Assembly: GCF_026410925.1 (NCBI RefSeq)
Contig: NZ_CP112972.1
Coordinates: forward strand, 1,426,001 to 1,490,000
DNA: 64,000 bases
Direction: 5' to 3'
DNA from: Halovenus salina
Lineage (GTDB): Archaea > Halobacteriota > Halobacteria > Halobacteriales > Haloarculaceae
Shown: positions 42,707 to 52,353 of the stretch, piece after piece
Layout of the letters: the number at the start of each line of letters is the position of its first letter
Numbering within the stretch: the first letter of the stretch is position 1
Position numbers and translations under genes: made by a program
The notes under the pieces: generated by a model
The model's input: only the letters and a program-made list of their open reading frames with translations
Database searches by the model: none
Told to the model about the DNA's origin: nothing

Positions 42707-44008
42707 CTACGGACTCAGCCGTTGCCTGTCTCGCGGGAAGAGAACGGCCTCGCGGATGTTGTCGAGTCCGAGCATCGTCATCACGAGTCGCTCGCCGCCC
42801 AGGCCCCAGCCGGCGTGGGGAGGCATCCCGTAGCGGAACATCTTCGTGTAGTACTCGAAGGCATCGGGGTCGAGTCCCTGCTGTTCGAAGCCGTCGACGA
42901 GGTGGTCGTAGCGGTGTTCACGCTGGCCACCCGAGACCAGCTCCATCGAGGGATGCATCAGGTCGAAGCCGGTCGAGAGTTGGCCGTCGTCTTTGTCCTT
43001 GATGTAGAACGGTTTGATTTCGCTTGGCCACTCGGTGATGAAGTAGTGCTGACCCATCTCCTTGCCGAGCGCGTGCTCGCCCTCGGTTGGCAGGTCGTCA
43101 CCCCAGACGAGCTGTTCGTCGAGTTCGCCCGTCGCGTTGATGCGCTCGATGGCCTCCTCGTAGCTCAGGCGCGGGAAGGCCTCGTCGGGGACCTCGAAGG
43201 TCTCGGCGAGGCCGAGCGCATCCAGCTGGTCGGCGCAGTTCTCGGCGACGCCCTCGTAGGCCGCCCGGACGACCGTCTCGCAGGCGTCCATCGCGTCGGA
43301 CTCGTCGAAGAAGGCCGACTCGAAGTCGATAGACGTCGCCTCGTTGAGGTGTCGCGGCGTGTTGTGTTCCTCGGCGCGGAAGATGGGGCCGATTTCGAAG
43401 ACCCGCTCCAGCCCGGAGCCGACCATCAGCTGTTTGAACAGCTGTGGGCTCTGGTTCATGAAGGCCTCCTCTCCGAAGTAGGTGATTGGGAATAGCTCGG
43501 TACCGCCCTCGGTGCCCGTGGCGACGATTTTCGGCGTGTTGATCTCCGTACAGCCGAGGCCGCGGAACGCCTCTCGGACCGAGCGCAACAGCTCGGCACG
43601 AATCTCGAAGATTGCCTTGACCTCGTCTTTACGAAGGTCGAGCGTGCGGTTGTCCAGTCGCGTCGGGAGTTCGGCGTCGACCTTTCCGGAGGGATCGAGC
43701 GGCAGTTCGGGGTCGGCCTCGGCGACGACCTCGACAGAGTCGGGGACGATTTCGACACCCGTCGGGGCACGTTCTTCCTCCTCGACTGCGCCAGCGACCC
43801 TGATGACGCTCTCGCGGTGGACACCCAGCCCCGTTTCGACGAGGTCGTCGTCCATCTCGTCTTTCTCGAATTTGATCTGGATTTTCCCGGTCGTGTCCCG
43901 GAGGATGAGGAATGCGATGCCACCGAGGTCTCGAATCTCGTGGACCCACCCGGCGACGGTCGCCTCGTCGCCCGGCTCGGCGTCTGCCGTGTACGTGCGT
44001 TCGTCCAT
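42707..44008 (-). CDS. aspS: Aspartyl-tRNA synthetase, archaeal type
   Basis: This 433-aa class II synthetase charges tRNA-Asp and is possibly non-discriminating (also Asp-tRNA-Asn). It has the N-terminal OB-fold anticodon domain ([20 protein letters not shown]). The catalytic core has [31 protein letters not shown], motif 2 [19 protein letters not shown] and motif 3 [20 protein letters not shown]. The length is typical for archaea. Discrimination cannot be judged from sequence alone. Confidence 0.96.
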   Translation of the reverse strand: MDERTYTADAEPGDEATVAGWVHEIRDLGGIAFLILRDTTGKIQIKFEKDEMDDDLVETGLGVHRESVIRVAGAVEEEERAPTGVEIVPDSVEVVAEADPELPLDPSGKVDAELPTRLDNRTLDLRKDEVKAIFEIRAELLRSVREAFRGLGCTEINTPKIVATGTEGGTELFPITYFGEEAFMNQSPQLFKQLMVGSGLERVFEIGPIFRAEEHNTPRHLNEATSIDFESAFFDESDAMDACETVVRAAYEGVAENCADQLDALGLAETFEVPDEAFPRLSYEEAIERINATGELDEQLVWGDDLPTEGEHALGKEMGQHYFITEWPSEIKPFYIKDKDDGQLSTGFDLMHPSMELVSGGQREHRYDHLVDGFEQQGLDPDAFEYYTKMFRYGMPPHAGWGLGGERLVMTMLGLDNIREAVLFPRDRQRLSP

Positions 44009-44076
44009 GCACGTCTCTTTCCGTCGCCCTCACTTAAACGCAGTCTTTCGGAGTGTCACGTCCACCGCGACAGTCG

Positions 44077-44307
44077 TCATCCGTCGCTTGGGTCTGGTCG
44101 CGCGTACGTATACCGACGGAACAGGAAGCCGATTGGAAGTGGTGCCAGAAGCGCTGTTAGCAGGTATCGTTCGCGTGCGACAGTGTATCCGATGAGCACC
44201 GTTGCCAGAAGAATACCGACATGCACGTAGAGCCACGCCCACCGCTGGAGAGAGTCCCAGTCGCCGTAGATGTACTCATAAAAGATGTCTTCGATAATTA
44301 AGGGCAT
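44077..44307 (-). CDS. Small two-helix membrane protein
   Basis: This 76-aa protein has an amphipathic N-terminus (LIIEDIFYEYIYGDWDSLQR) and two helices (WLYVHVGILLATVLIGYTVA, YLLTALLAPLPIGFLFRRYT). No family recognised. It lies between topA and aspS on the same strand, 21 bp after topA's stop, so may be read through from topA. Confidence 0.6.
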   Translation of the reverse strand: MPLIIEDIFYEYIYGDWDSLQRWAWLYVHVGILLATVLIGYTVARERYLLTALLAPLPIGFLFRRYTYARPDPSDG

Positions 44308-44328
44308 CCGTATTGTATCGATGGTTGG

Positions 44329-46857
44329 TCAGCTGGTGAGTTGTGCCTGCCAGTCACGGAAGTTCTCGGCGGTGACGCCCTGAATCTGTGCGGCGAGTTC
44401 GTCGGGATCGACATCGGTCAGCTCCGCCGGCGAGTCGACGCCCGCATCGGCGAGTTTCTCCGCAGTCGCCGGGCCGACGCCGTCCAGGTCTTCGAGGTCG
44501 TCGATTGTCTGTCGGGCCTGGTACTCCTGGTAGTTACAGACCGGACAGCCCAGTTCCCAGGGCTCGTCGTCGCCGTCGTGAACGAGAATTTCAGGCAAGT
44601 CGTGCTCCTCACAGTGCTCGTCGGTTACCTCGATGTCGCCCCGCCGTGGGAGTGGCAGCGAGTACTCACAGTCCGGATACCGGGTACAGCCCGCCAGCCG
44701 CGAGCCTGACCGGAGTTGCTTGATCGCGAGGTCGCCGCCCGCTTCGGCGGCAGAGCCGCCGTCGCCTTGTTGCTCCTCCGGAACAACGCCCTCCCCACAT
44801 TTGGGACAGGGGCCCAGCACGCGGTCCTCGCTTTCGTCGGCCTCGTCGGCGGCACACCGGGGACAGCCGTGGACAAACGTATCCCGGCCGGCGAGCATCT
44901 TCACGTGGTGGGTTTCGTGTTCCTCGCATTTCTCGTCGAGGACGAGCGGTTCGCCCGTGCTCGGCAGCGGGAGCGTGAACCGACAGTCCGGGAAGCCGTC
45001 ACAGCCGACGAAATACGACCCCTGGCGGCTGCGCCGGACCAGCAGTTCGTCGTCACACTCGGGACATGGCCCCAGGCGGCGGTCGGCCTTGAGCGACTCC
45101 TGGAGGTGGTCGCCAATCTCTTCCTGTGACTCGCGCAGCTCCGCGAACACCCGCCGGAGCATCTCTCGTGACTCCTCGGTTACCTCCTCGTAGGTCGCTT
45201 CGCCGTCGGCGATTGCTGTCATGTCGTGTTCGAGCTGGGCGGTCATCTCCTCGCTGACGACCAAATCGGCGAACGCTTCGGCGGCGTCGACGACGGCCTC
45301 GGCCAGCTTCGTCGGCCGGGGCGGGTCGTCCTCGATGTAGCCGCGGTCGTAGAGCTTCTCGATGATGTGGTGGCGAGTGGCTTTCGTCCCGATACCCATC
45401 TTCTCCATCTGCTCGATGAGCCGCGACTGGCCGTAGCGGCGGGGCGGCTGGGTCTCTTTCTCTTCGAGGTCGACCGCCTCGATTGCCAGTGTCTCCCCTT
45501 CCTCGACGTCGGGGACTGCGTTCTCGCTGGCGCTACTGTAGGGATAGACCGCGTGATACCCCTCCTCGACGAGCCGCTTGCCGTTTGCCTTGAGCCGGTG
45601 GCCTGCTGTCTCGGCGACGACTCGGAGGCGTTCCCACGTCGCGGCCTCGGCCACAGTCGCGAAGAACCGCCGGACGATGAGTTCGTAGATGTTCCACTCG
45701 TCCTCACCGAGGTCACCCCAAGCCGGCAACTCGCCGGTAGGGTGAATCGGCGGGTGGTCCGTGGTCTCCTCGTCGCCTTCGGTCGGTTCGATTTCCTCCA
45801 GCGCGAGCAGTGATTCCGCGTCCTCGCCGAAGTCGTCGGTTCCGACGAATGAATCCAGCAGCGCCTCGGGGTCGAGGTCCTCCGGATAGACCGTGTTATC
45901 AGTCCGAGGATAGGTGACGTAACCCTCGGTGTAGAGGTCCTCGGCAATCGACATCGCCCGCTGCGCGGAGTAGCCAAGCGAGCCAGCGGCGCTGATAAAG
46001 GCAGTCGTATTGAACGGTTCGGGCGGGGAATCGGTCCGGGTTCGACGGGAAACACTGGTGACAGTCGCAGTGCTGGCCGCGTCGATATCCTTGTGGACGC
46101 CCGTCGCGACGTCTTCCGCCCAGACGCGCTCGGCCTCGCTGCCGTCATCGTCGTAGAAGTACTGTGCCTCGAAGGAGTCGCCGTCTTTGGCGAGGTCGGC
46201 GAACAGTTCCCAGTAGGTCTCGGGGTCGAAGGCTTCAATCTCGCGCTCGCGGTCGACGATGAGCTTCAGCGTCGGCGACTGCACCCGCCCGACGGAGATG
46301 AAATCGTTGCCCAGCTGTCGGGCAGACAGCGACAGAAACCGGGTGAGTGCGGCCCCCCAGATGAGGTCGATGACCTGCCGGGCCTCACCGGCGGCCGCCA
46401 GCTCGAAATCCAGGTCGTCCGGGTTCTCGAAGGCCTCTCGGACCTCGCGGTCGGTAATCGAGGAGAATCGAACGCGCTCGATGGGGCCGTCGAACTCCTC
46501 GCGGACGAGTTCGTACGCCTCCTTGCCGATAAGCTCGCCCTCGCGGTCGTAGTCTGTTGCGATGATGGCTTCATCGGCGTCGGCGGCCAACTCCGACAGC
46601 GTGCGGACGATGTTCTCCTGAGTCGGCTCGGTGACCACCTCGGCGTCGATGAGTTCGACGGGCTCGACGTCCCGCCAGTTCTCGTACTCTGGTGGGAAAT
46701 CCAGCCCGACAACGTGACCGGAGAGACCGACCACACGGGTCCCACCCCAGCGGTAGACGTTCACGCCGTTTCGCCTGTCGGCGTCGGCACTCCCCTCGCT
46801 CAGGATGTCGGCGATTCGGCGCGCGGCGTTCTCTTTTTCAGTGATAATGAGTCTCAC
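44329..46857 (-). CDS. topA: DNA topoisomerase I (type IA)
   Basis: This 842-aa enzyme relaxes negative supercoils through a 5'-phosphotyrosine link. The Toprim domain is LIITEKENAARRIADILSEG with the acidic motif ATDYDREGELIG. The active-site Tyr is in YVTYPRTDNTVYPEDLD. Four zinc-ribbon modules follow (LGPCPECDDELLV, VHGCPRCAADE, LGPCPKCGEGVVP, LGCPVCNYQEY), then a C-terminal helix-hairpin-helix (LDGVGPATAEKLADAGVDS). The GTG at 46857 is preferred because the conserved family start V-R-L-I-I-T-E-K begins there. A GTG three codons earlier is possible. Confidence 0.95.
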   Translation of the reverse strand: MRLIITEKENAARRIADILSEGSADADRRNGVNVYRWGGTRVVGLSGHVVGLDFPPEYENWRDVEPVELIDAEVVTEPTQENIVRTLSELAADADEAIIATDYDREGELIGKEAYELVREEFDGPIERVRFSSITDREVREAFENPDDLDFELAAAGEARQVIDLIWGAALTRFLSLSARQLGNDFISVGRVQSPTLKLIVDREREIEAFDPETYWELFADLAKDGDSFEAQYFYDDDGSEAERVWAEDVATGVHKDIDAASTATVTSVSRRTRTDSPPEPFNTTAFISAAGSLGYSAQRAMSIAEDLYTEGYVTYPRTDNTVYPEDLDPEALLDSFVGTDDFGEDAESLLALEEIEPTEGDEETTDHPPIHPTGELPAWGDLGEDEWNIYELIVRRFFATVAEAATWERLRVVAETAGHRLKANGKRLVEEGYHAVYPYSSASENAVPDVEEGETLAIEAVDLEEKETQPPRRYGQSRLIEQMEKMGIGTKATRHHIIEKLYDRGYIEDDPPRPTKLAEAVVDAAEAFADLVVSEEMTAQLEHDMTAIADGEATYEEVTEESREMLRRVFAELRESQEEIGDHLQESLKADRRLGPCPECDDELLVRRSRQGSYFVGCDGFPDCRFTLPLPSTGEPLVLDEKCEEHETHHVKMLAGRDTFVHGCPRCAADEADESEDRVLGPCPKCGEGVVPEEQQGDGGSAAEAGGDLAIKQLRSGSRLAGCTRYPDCEYSLPLPRRGDIEVTDEHCEEHDLPEILVHDGDDEPWELGCPVCNYQEYQARQTIDDLEDLDGVGPATAEKLADAGVDSPAELTDVDPDELAAQIQGVTAENFRDWQAQLTS

Positions 46858-47037
46858 GGAGACCACCTCGTTATCGGTGTTAGGCCGGGTTCCCTTCTAA
46901 AAGCTTTCGAGAAACCGACCAGACCCACCGTCGACACCTCCATTGAATGTCGATAGAATGGCATGTAATAGTACATTTATGTGTCTCCTGGGTCAAAGAC
47001 TCTGTACGATTCCCCGCATAGGCCGGTGGTACGATAG

Positions 47038-48693
47038 ATGGAAGACAACGATCAGGCACGTTCGGAGTACACCGATTCACACCTCGACGGCGAAACGCTC
47101 GAACAGCTACACCGAGCGGCGACCACTCTCTACGCGGCCGACAGTATCGAGGAGAGTGCTCGGCAGACGGTGTCCGCAGCAATCGAGATTCTGGGATTCG
47201 AAGGGTGTCTCATCGCCAGAGCCGACAGCGACATGTTCAGGACGGTCGCTATCGAGGGGGCAGGTGACCCCGAGGCCAGTGAGCTAACACTCGGTATCGG
47301 AGAGGGAATCGTCGGCGCTGCGTTTGCCGCCGACCACTCCCGTATCGACAACGACATTTCTGAGGTACCGGAGACGACACCAAGTAGACGGCGCATCGAG
47401 AGTGCACTCACCGTTCCCATCGGCGACTGGGGCGTGTTCCAAGCAGTCGGGTACGAAACCGATGCCTTCGAGGAGGGAGACCGCAGGCTCGTCGAATTGC
47501 TCGTCGCGCCGCTGGCGACGACAATTGACCGGATTCAACGCGAGACGACCCTCGAACACCGAACCGCCGAGCTTCAGCGCCAGAACAGCCAGATAGAGGC
47601 CATTCACACCGTCTCGACGGCGATGAAGCTCACGACGGAGAAAGACGACATCTACGACCTGTTCGTCGAGACCGTCGAACAAGTGCTCGATATCGCTATC
47701 TGTACACTCGACGAGCGCGTGGGTGACGTGCTGAAGACACGGGCTGTCGGCTCGGATATGAACCTCGAGGACTTCTATACGGAGACGCCGCTGAACCAAA
47801 CCGACAGTCTCGCCGTCGAGTCATACGACGCGGGTGAGACAGTCGTCGTCGGCGACCTAGAGCAGACGGCGTACCGGGCGGCCAGCTCCGACTATCAGTC
47901 GGTCATCAGCGTTCCGCTCGGGCGGTGGGGCATCTTCCAGGCAGCGACCCAGGAGCGAAACGCCTTCGACGGCACCGAACGCCAGATCATCGAGTTACTC
48001 GCCGACTCAGCTGAAGCCGCAATTGAGCGCATCGAGCGCCAGAAGGAGCTAGAGCGACGTGCGCACAAGCTCGAGGCACAGAACGAGCGCCTCGACCAGT
48101 TCGCCAGCCGGCTGAGCCACGAGATGCGGAACCCGCTGAGTGTGCTCGAAGCACGCCTCTCGCTGGCCAGGGAGACGGGTGACAAGGAGCATTTCGAGCA
48201 CATGGAGCGCTCGATTCAGCGGATGAGCCGCCTTATCGACGACACGCTCGCGCTGGCACGCGACGGCGGCGCAGGCGTGATGGTCGAACCCGTCCGGCTC
48301 GACCGCCTGACCACCGAGTGCTGGCAGCACATCCGGACGCCGAACACCGGACTCGTCGTCAACACGACGGCGACAGTCCGTGCAGACACAGACCGGCTCC
48401 ACCAGCTTCTCTCGAATCTCCTGCGTAACGCTGTCGAACACACTGGGAACGGTGTCATCGTCACCGTCGGTGACTTCGCCGGTGGCTTTTATGTTGAGGA
48501 CGACGGGCCAGGTATCCCGCCGAGCGACCGCGAAGCTGTTCTCACGAGCGGGACAACCGACCTCGCACACGGGACCGGCCTCGGTCTCGCGGTGGTCAAA
48601 TCCGTCGTCGAGGACCACGGTTGGTCGCTCCGGGTCACAGAAAGTAAAGACGGCGGCGCACGGTTCGAAATTCGTGATGTTGCCCTCGAGTGA
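47038..48693 (+). CDS. Soluble sensor histidine kinase with two GAF domains
   Basis: This 551-aa kinase has no membrane segments. GAF domain 1 spans about 20-170 (SIEESARQTVSAAIEILGFE, ALTVPIGDWGVFQAVGYETD). GAF domain 2 spans about 195-345 (DIYDLFVETVEQVLDIAICT, SVPLGRWGIFQAATQ). A coiled linker leads to the H-box ASRLSHEMRNPLSVLEARLS, then the ATPase domain with LLSNLLRNAVEHTGNG, EDDGPGIPPSDR and HGTGLGLAVVKSVV. It would sense a small intracellular signal or redox/light cofactor. A TATA-like CATTTATG at 46974-46981 lies 57-64 bp upstream, giving a leader of about 30-35 nt. Confidence 0.92.
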   Translation: MEDNDQARSEYTDSHLDGETLEQLHRAATTLYAADSIEESARQTVSAAIEILGFEGCLIARADSDMFRTVAIEGAGDPEASELTLGIGEGIVGAAFAADHSRIDNDISEVPETTPSRRRIESALTVPIGDWGVFQAVGYETDAFEEGDRRLVELLVAPLATTIDRIQRETTLEHRTAELQRQNSQIEAIHTVSTAMKLTTEKDDIYDLFVETVEQVLDIAICTLDERVGDVLKTRAVGSDMNLEDFYTETPLNQTDSLAVESYDAGETVVVGDLEQTAYRAASSDYQSVISVPLGRWGIFQAATQERNAFDGTERQIIELLADSAEAAIERIERQKELERRAHKLEAQNERLDQFASRLSHEMRNPLSVLEARLSLARETGDKEHFEHMERSIQRMSRLIDDTLALARDGGAGVMVEPVRLDRLTTECWQHIRTPNTGLVVNTTATVRADTDRLHQLLSNLLRNAVEHTGNGVIVTVGDFAGGFYVEDDGPGIPPSDREAVLTSGTTDLAHGTGLGLAVVKSVVEDHGWSLRVTESKDGGARFEIRDVALE

Positions 48694-49314
48694 TTACGTC
48701 TCGAACAGTCCGGCGACGTCGTCCTCGCGCTGTGCCCGCTTTTGGACGTGTTCTGTGAGACGCTGAGCGATGATGGCGCGCTGTGACGGCGCTCTGGTGA
48801 AATCGAACAGGAGTGTCACAAACGGGCTGGCTGTCTGTCCGTCTTCGAGGTCCGCCCGCCCGAACGCGGCCGCTCGCTCGAGGACTGTCTCGTCGTAGCC
48901 GTACTCTTCGGCCAGCACCTCGGCAGCGACCGCCGTCGACTCGTAATCGAGGTCGTCGGGCGTGAGAGCGGTGCCGTCGACGGTCAGCGCGGGCGGGTCC
49001 CCGCGTTCGACGAGTTCGGGGTCTGTGGCGAGTCTCGCGAGGTACCCACTGGCGGCCTCGACATCGAGGCCGCGATACGTCGCCGGGAGCGTGGTGAAGT
49101 ACTCACGCGCGCTGTCGGCAACGCCGGTCGCCCCGCTCCAGTTGCGGTCGCGGGCGTGGTAGACGGCCGCGGTGAACTGGATGAGTCCGTGCAGGAACTG
49201 CTCGTCGTCGGTCCCTTCTTCGAGAGCGAGCCAGTGGTCCTCCCAAGCGTCGTGGGCTGCGTGGTACTCGCCAGCATTGTAGACGGCGACCCCGGCGTGA
49301 AGATGTGAGTCCAT
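48694..49314 (-). CDS. DUF309 family protein
   Basis: This 206-aa helical protein has the DUF309 signature, GVAVYNAGEYHAAHDAWEDH, with FLHGLIQFTAAVYHARDRNW. The conserved H-x3-H/E residues suggest a metal site, but function is unknown. The gene is convergent with the histidine kinase gene and abuts it directly. It lies 41 bp downstream of the winged-helix regulator gene and may belong to that operon. Confidence 0.87.
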   Translation of the reverse strand: MDSHLHAGVAVYNAGEYHAAHDAWEDHWLALEEGTDDEQFLHGLIQFTAAVYHARDRNWSGATGVADSAREYFTTLPATYRGLDVEAASGYLARLATDPELVERGDPPALTVDGTALTPDDLDYESTAVAAEVLAEEYGYDETVLERAAAFGRADLEDGQTASPFVTLLFDFTRAPSQRAIIAQRLTEHVQKRAQREDDVAGLFET

Positions 49315-49355
49315 GGCTTCGTTTCGAGCGCCAGCGTGTAAATCTCTGTGACAAC

Positions 49356-49643
49356 TTACTCCTCAAGTCCGTCGATAAGCGCTTCGAGTGTCTCGACGTG
49401 GTCCTCGAACAACCGCTCGCCCTCTTCGGTGAGTTCGTATGTCGTCTGTGGCTTGCGGTCGACGAACTCCTTTTCGACCAGGACAGCCTCCTCGTCCTCC
49501 ATCGTCTGGAGGTGACTCGACAGATTCCCCTCGGTGACGTCGAGTGCGTCGGCAACTTCGGTAAACGACGAGCGACCGTGACGGTAGAGGTACGCAAAGA
49601 TTTGCAGCCGCGTCGACTGGTGGACAAGCTTGTCAAACTCCAT
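49356..49643 (-). CDS. Winged-helix transcriptional regulator (ArsR/MarR-like)
   Basis: This 95-aa winged-helix protein (KLVHQSTRLQIFAYLYRHGR, SFTEVADALDVTEGNLSSHL, FVDRKPQTTYELTEEGERLF) belongs to the 'transcriptional regulator, winged helix DNA-binding domain' type often paired with ABC transporters in actinobacteria and archaea. It is the last core gene of a minus-strand operon, 2 bp after the membrane protein gene. It probably controls the operon, perhaps through the palindrome at 52110-52134 (inference). Confidence 0.87.
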   Translation of the reverse strand: MEFDKLVHQSTRLQIFAYLYRHGRSSFTEVADALDVTEGNLSSHLQTMEDEEAVLVEKEFVDRKPQTTYELTEEGERLFEDHVETLEALIDGLEE

Positions 49644-49645
49644 GC

Positions 49646-50266
49646 TTACCTGAGAGCAAGATAGGCGACGAGAGCGTGAATCGCGTAGGCGATACCGAAG
49701 GCCGCGTACCCCCACGTCTCCAGCACGTCGACGTTCGGCATCACCGCCGCGAGCACCAGCATCCACGCCCCGCCGATGTAGAAGGCCCACCGGTCGCGAC
49801 GGCGGATATAGTACGCCCGCAACGCCTCGCCGACGACGAGATAGCCAACACCGACGAGCCCGACGATGAGACTGAACAGGAGAATCTGACCGGCCTCGTC
49901 GCTGAGGGTATCGAGTGTGGGGCCGAGCGCGAACAAGAAAACCCCGTACAGCGCGAACACCGACAGCCAGAGCACGCCGATTCTGGGCTTCGCCTCGGGG
50001 GTGGTCCCCTCGCTGTCGCGCACGTCCCACCACTGATAGAGCCACGCCGCGCCGAGCGGAACCCACCACGCGACGGCGTGAAGTGACCCCGACAGCCCGC
50101 GAAGCGCGATAAACTGGGACGCACTCGCGGCGAGAAAGACCGCCACGCCGAAGACGAGCCAGAGCTGGAACTGGGCGGGATACCGCTCCTGCAGTCCCAT
50201 GGCGTCTTTGATCTGGGCGACCTCCTCCCGGAGCAGTTCGGGGTCGATTTCGGTGTCCTCGCTCAT
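49646..50266 (-). CDS. Six-helix membrane protein of ABC operon
   Basis: This 206-aa protein has a soluble N-terminal helix (MSEDTEIDPELLREEVAQIK) and about six hydrophobic helices (QLWLVFGVAVFLAASASQFI to WGYAAFGIAYAIHALVAYLA). I do not recognise a named family. The start overlaps the ABC ATPase stop by 4 bp, and the regulator follows after 2 bp, so it is co-translated with both. It could be an accessory subunit or a sensor for the regulator. Confidence 0.72.
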   Translation of the reverse strand: MSEDTEIDPELLREEVAQIKDAMGLQERYPAQFQLWLVFGVAVFLAASASQFIALRGLSGSLHAVAWWVPLGAAWLYQWWDVRDSEGTTPEAKPRIGVLWLSVFALYGVFLFALGPTLDTLSDEAGQILLFSLIVGLVGVGYLVVGEALRAYYIRRRDRWAFYIGGAWMLVLAAVMPNVDVLETWGYAAFGIAYAIHALVAYLALR

Positions 50267-51138
50267 CGTGTTCCTCTGAGATGGACGTAGTAGTTGAACA
50301 TATCGGTGTACGTCGGCTCCCGGACCTGGACGGTCGTCCCCTCGCCGCCGGCGAGCGCGTCAGGGTCGGCTCCCTCTCGCAGGAACCCACGACGGTGGAT
50401 CTCGCCCTCGAACAGTTCACCCTCCCGGACTGCGTCGGCGATGTCGGCAGGCCCCTCGGCCAACACCACAGGTGGCACATCCGCCAGCAGCTCCGCCGGC
50501 GAGCCGACGGCTGTGACACCATCCTCGGTGACGACAGCAATGGTATCCGCGAGGTCGGCATCGCCGGGGAGGTGACTGGAGATGAGAATCGTTTCGCCAG
50601 CCTCGCGGCGCTCGGCCAGCAGCGAGTGGAGCTGCTCGACAGTGGTCATATCCAGCGCCGCGGTCGGCTCATCGAGCAGGTACAACGGCACGTCGGCACT
50701 CAACGAGACCGCGAGTTCGAGCTTGCGTTTCATTCCACCCGAGTAGTCGCCGACCTCCATCTCCAGCGCCTCAGTCTCGAAATCGAGTGTCTCCAGAATA
50801 TCCGCCACGTCGTCCGTCGAGTGAGGGTGGAGGTCACGGAAGAAGGCGACGTTCTCGCGGCCGGTCAGCTCGTCGACGAGCATTGCATCTTGGAGCATGA
50901 AACTCAACGACTCGGCCGCGGCGTCGGGCGAGTTACCGAAGACGGTAACCTCGCCGTCGTCGGGGTAGAGGCCGCCTGCGATACACGACAGCAGGATAGT
51001 CTTCCCCACGCCGTTTGGCCCCATGAGGAGCGTAATCTCGCCCTCGGGCACGTCGAGGTCGACGCCGGCGAGGACATCGCCGTTACCGAAGTCCTTTCGG
51101 AGTTCTCGCACGCTAACAGCCGGTGTCGTCACGGTCAC
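50263..51138 (-). CDS. ABC transporter ATP-binding protein
   Basis: This 291-aa ATPase has Walker A LLMGPNGVGKTILLSCIAGG, the Q-loop near LSFMLQDAMLVDELTG, signature YSGGMKRKLELAVSLSADVP, Walker B LYLLDEPTAALDM and the switch His in ILISSHLPGDADLADTI. It energises the permease encoded just upstream (4-bp overlap). The two-gene ATPase plus single permease arrangement is typical of ABC-2 exporters of drugs, lipids or peptides. Confidence 0.95.
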   Translation of the reverse strand: MTVTTPAVSVRELRKDFGNGDVLAGVDLDVPEGEITLLMGPNGVGKTILLSCIAGGLYPDDGEVTVFGNSPDAAAESLSFMLQDAMLVDELTGRENVAFFRDLHPHSTDDVADILETLDFETEALEMEVGDYSGGMKRKLELAVSLSADVPLYLLDEPTAALDMTTVEQLHSLLAERREAGETILISSHLPGDADLADTIAVVTEDGVTAVGSPAELLADVPPVVLAEGPADIADAVREGELFEGEIHRRGFLREGADPDALAGGEGTTVQVREPTYTDMFNYYVHLRGTR

Positions 51139-52043
51139 TCACCCCCCTCACCGCTGTAGACGGCGCTGTCCATGAGATAGGCAGCGGCGACACCGAAGGC
51201 GAGCGCCCACGCCGCGAGCAACGCGACGAATGCGACACTGACAGGCAGTTCCGGCGGCGTGAGTCCAGCCTCTTTGAGGCCTGCGGGTGTCGTCGCAGGA
51301 ATATCGGTCAGGTGCCAGGTCTGGAGGCGCGTCGCAAGCGAGTTCGGCGCGACGTTGACGAGCCACTGGCTCTGTTCGGGGAGCAGACTCGGCGTCGTCC
51401 CGTTGTAGCCCGTGAGGAAGAAACTCACCAGCAGAATCGCGTTTGTGATACCGACGACGAGTTCGGAGTCCTCGACCAGCCGGGTCACCAGCACCGCGAC
51501 GGAGACGCCAACCAGCGAGAACAGGAGAAAGGTCCCGGCGACGACCGGAATTGACCCTGGCCCTTGGAGGCTGTAGGCCGCACCGTCGAGCAGGCCGACG
51601 AGCAGCACTAACACGTACGCGACGGCCGCGACCGCGACGCCCGCGAGATACCGACCCGCGAAATCCGCGCTCGGGGCGACCGGAAGCGACCGCAGCTTCC
51701 GGTATCGCTTTGCTGTTAGGTCGGCGCTGAGTCCACCCGCGAAAGCGACGAGCGTCACCGTGAGGACGCCAAAGAGCCCGAGCGAGACCGCCGTCGACCC
51801 CTTGACGTCCGCGAGCGTCGCCGTGCCGCCGATATCTTCAGCGTCTGGAAGGAAGATCAGACTCGACAGGAAATACCAGAACGCCGGAAAGCCGAACCCC
51901 CAGATGATCGTCGCCTTCGTCCGCAACATCGACCGGAGGTTCCGGAGCGCGAACGCCTTCGTCTGTGTCAGCCAGCGCCCAATCCCCGAGCTGGCGGTGA
52001 GCGTTGCTGTGTCTGTTTGTCCGTGTTCCGAGTTCGATGTCAT
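51135..52043 (-). CDS. ABC-2 type transporter permease
   Basis: This 302-aa permease has six hydrophobic segments in the ABC-2 pattern (TIIWGFGFPAFWYFLSSLIF, AVSLGLFGVLTVTLVAFAGG, LAGVAVAAVAYVLVLLVGLL, VAGTFLLFSLVGVSVAVLVT). The loop AKRYRKLRSLPVAPSADF is a typical ABC-2 element. The ATG at 52043 is chosen because a TATA-like element lies about 35 bp upstream on the minus strand. The longer frame further upstream is AT-rich non-coding DNA. First gene of the operon. Confidence 0.9.
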   Translation of the reverse strand: MTSNSEHGQTDTATLTASSGIGRWLTQTKAFALRNLRSMLRTKATIIWGFGFPAFWYFLSSLIFLPDAEDIGGTATLADVKGSTAVSLGLFGVLTVTLVAFAGGLSADLTAKRYRKLRSLPVAPSADFAGRYLAGVAVAAVAYVLVLLVGLLDGAAYSLQGPGSIPVVAGTFLLFSLVGVSVAVLVTRLVEDSELVVGITNAILLVSFFLTGYNGTTPSLLPEQSQWLVNVAPNSLATRLQTWHLTDIPATTPAGLKEAGLTPPELPVSVAFVALLAAWALAFGVAAAYLMDSAVYSGEGGE

Positions 52044-52073
52044 CGTTCTGTAGTTCGAATCTGTATTTGCACC

Positions 52074-52134
52074 ATCATATAATTTGCCGTCGAGAATACA
52101 CAGTGTTACAAAGTACTTTTTTTTGCAAAGTACT
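52074..52134 (-). promoter_or_regulatory. Promoter and palindromic candidate operator of the ABC operon
   Basis: AAATTATATGAT on the minus strand (52074-52085) is the TATA region about 35 bp before the ATG at 52043. Just upstream, AAAGTACTTT (52110-52119) is a perfect 10-bp palindrome. AGTACTTT at 52112-52119 also pairs with AAAGTACT at 52127-52134 as an 8-bp inverted repeat with a 7-bp spacer. This position suits a regulator binding site. The winged-helix protein of the same operon is the obvious candidate (inference). Confidence 0.45.
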
Positions 52135-52275
52135 GGCGTAATCGAGGGAATGTGGATACCCGCGTCCGGTTGCGCTGGTGAGGGGGCTATCTGGTTGGTG
52201 ATATCATTAGTTAGCGTGCAAGATGTGGGGCGCGTATCTCGCACGGGACTAGTGACCCCATTAGAACAGTGCGGT

Positions 52276-52353
52276 ATGACCGAAACACAAAATCTAAATG
52301 CGAGTGTCCCTGTAGTTAAAGATAGAGTCTTTGAGAAAAGACTAATTCCTTAG
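52276..52353 (+). CDS. Possible 25-codon ORF, unknown
   Basis: ATG at 52276 opens a 25-residue frame (MTETQNLNASVPVVKDRVFE, then KRLIP) in the 360-bp gap between the ABC operon and the AT-rich gene. The composition is peptide-like, but it may also be a truncated N-terminus of a larger lost gene. The rest of the gap (52044-52275) shows only the promoter/palindrome and no further gene. Weak call. Confidence 0.2.
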   Translation: MTETQNLNASVPVVKDRVFEKRLIP

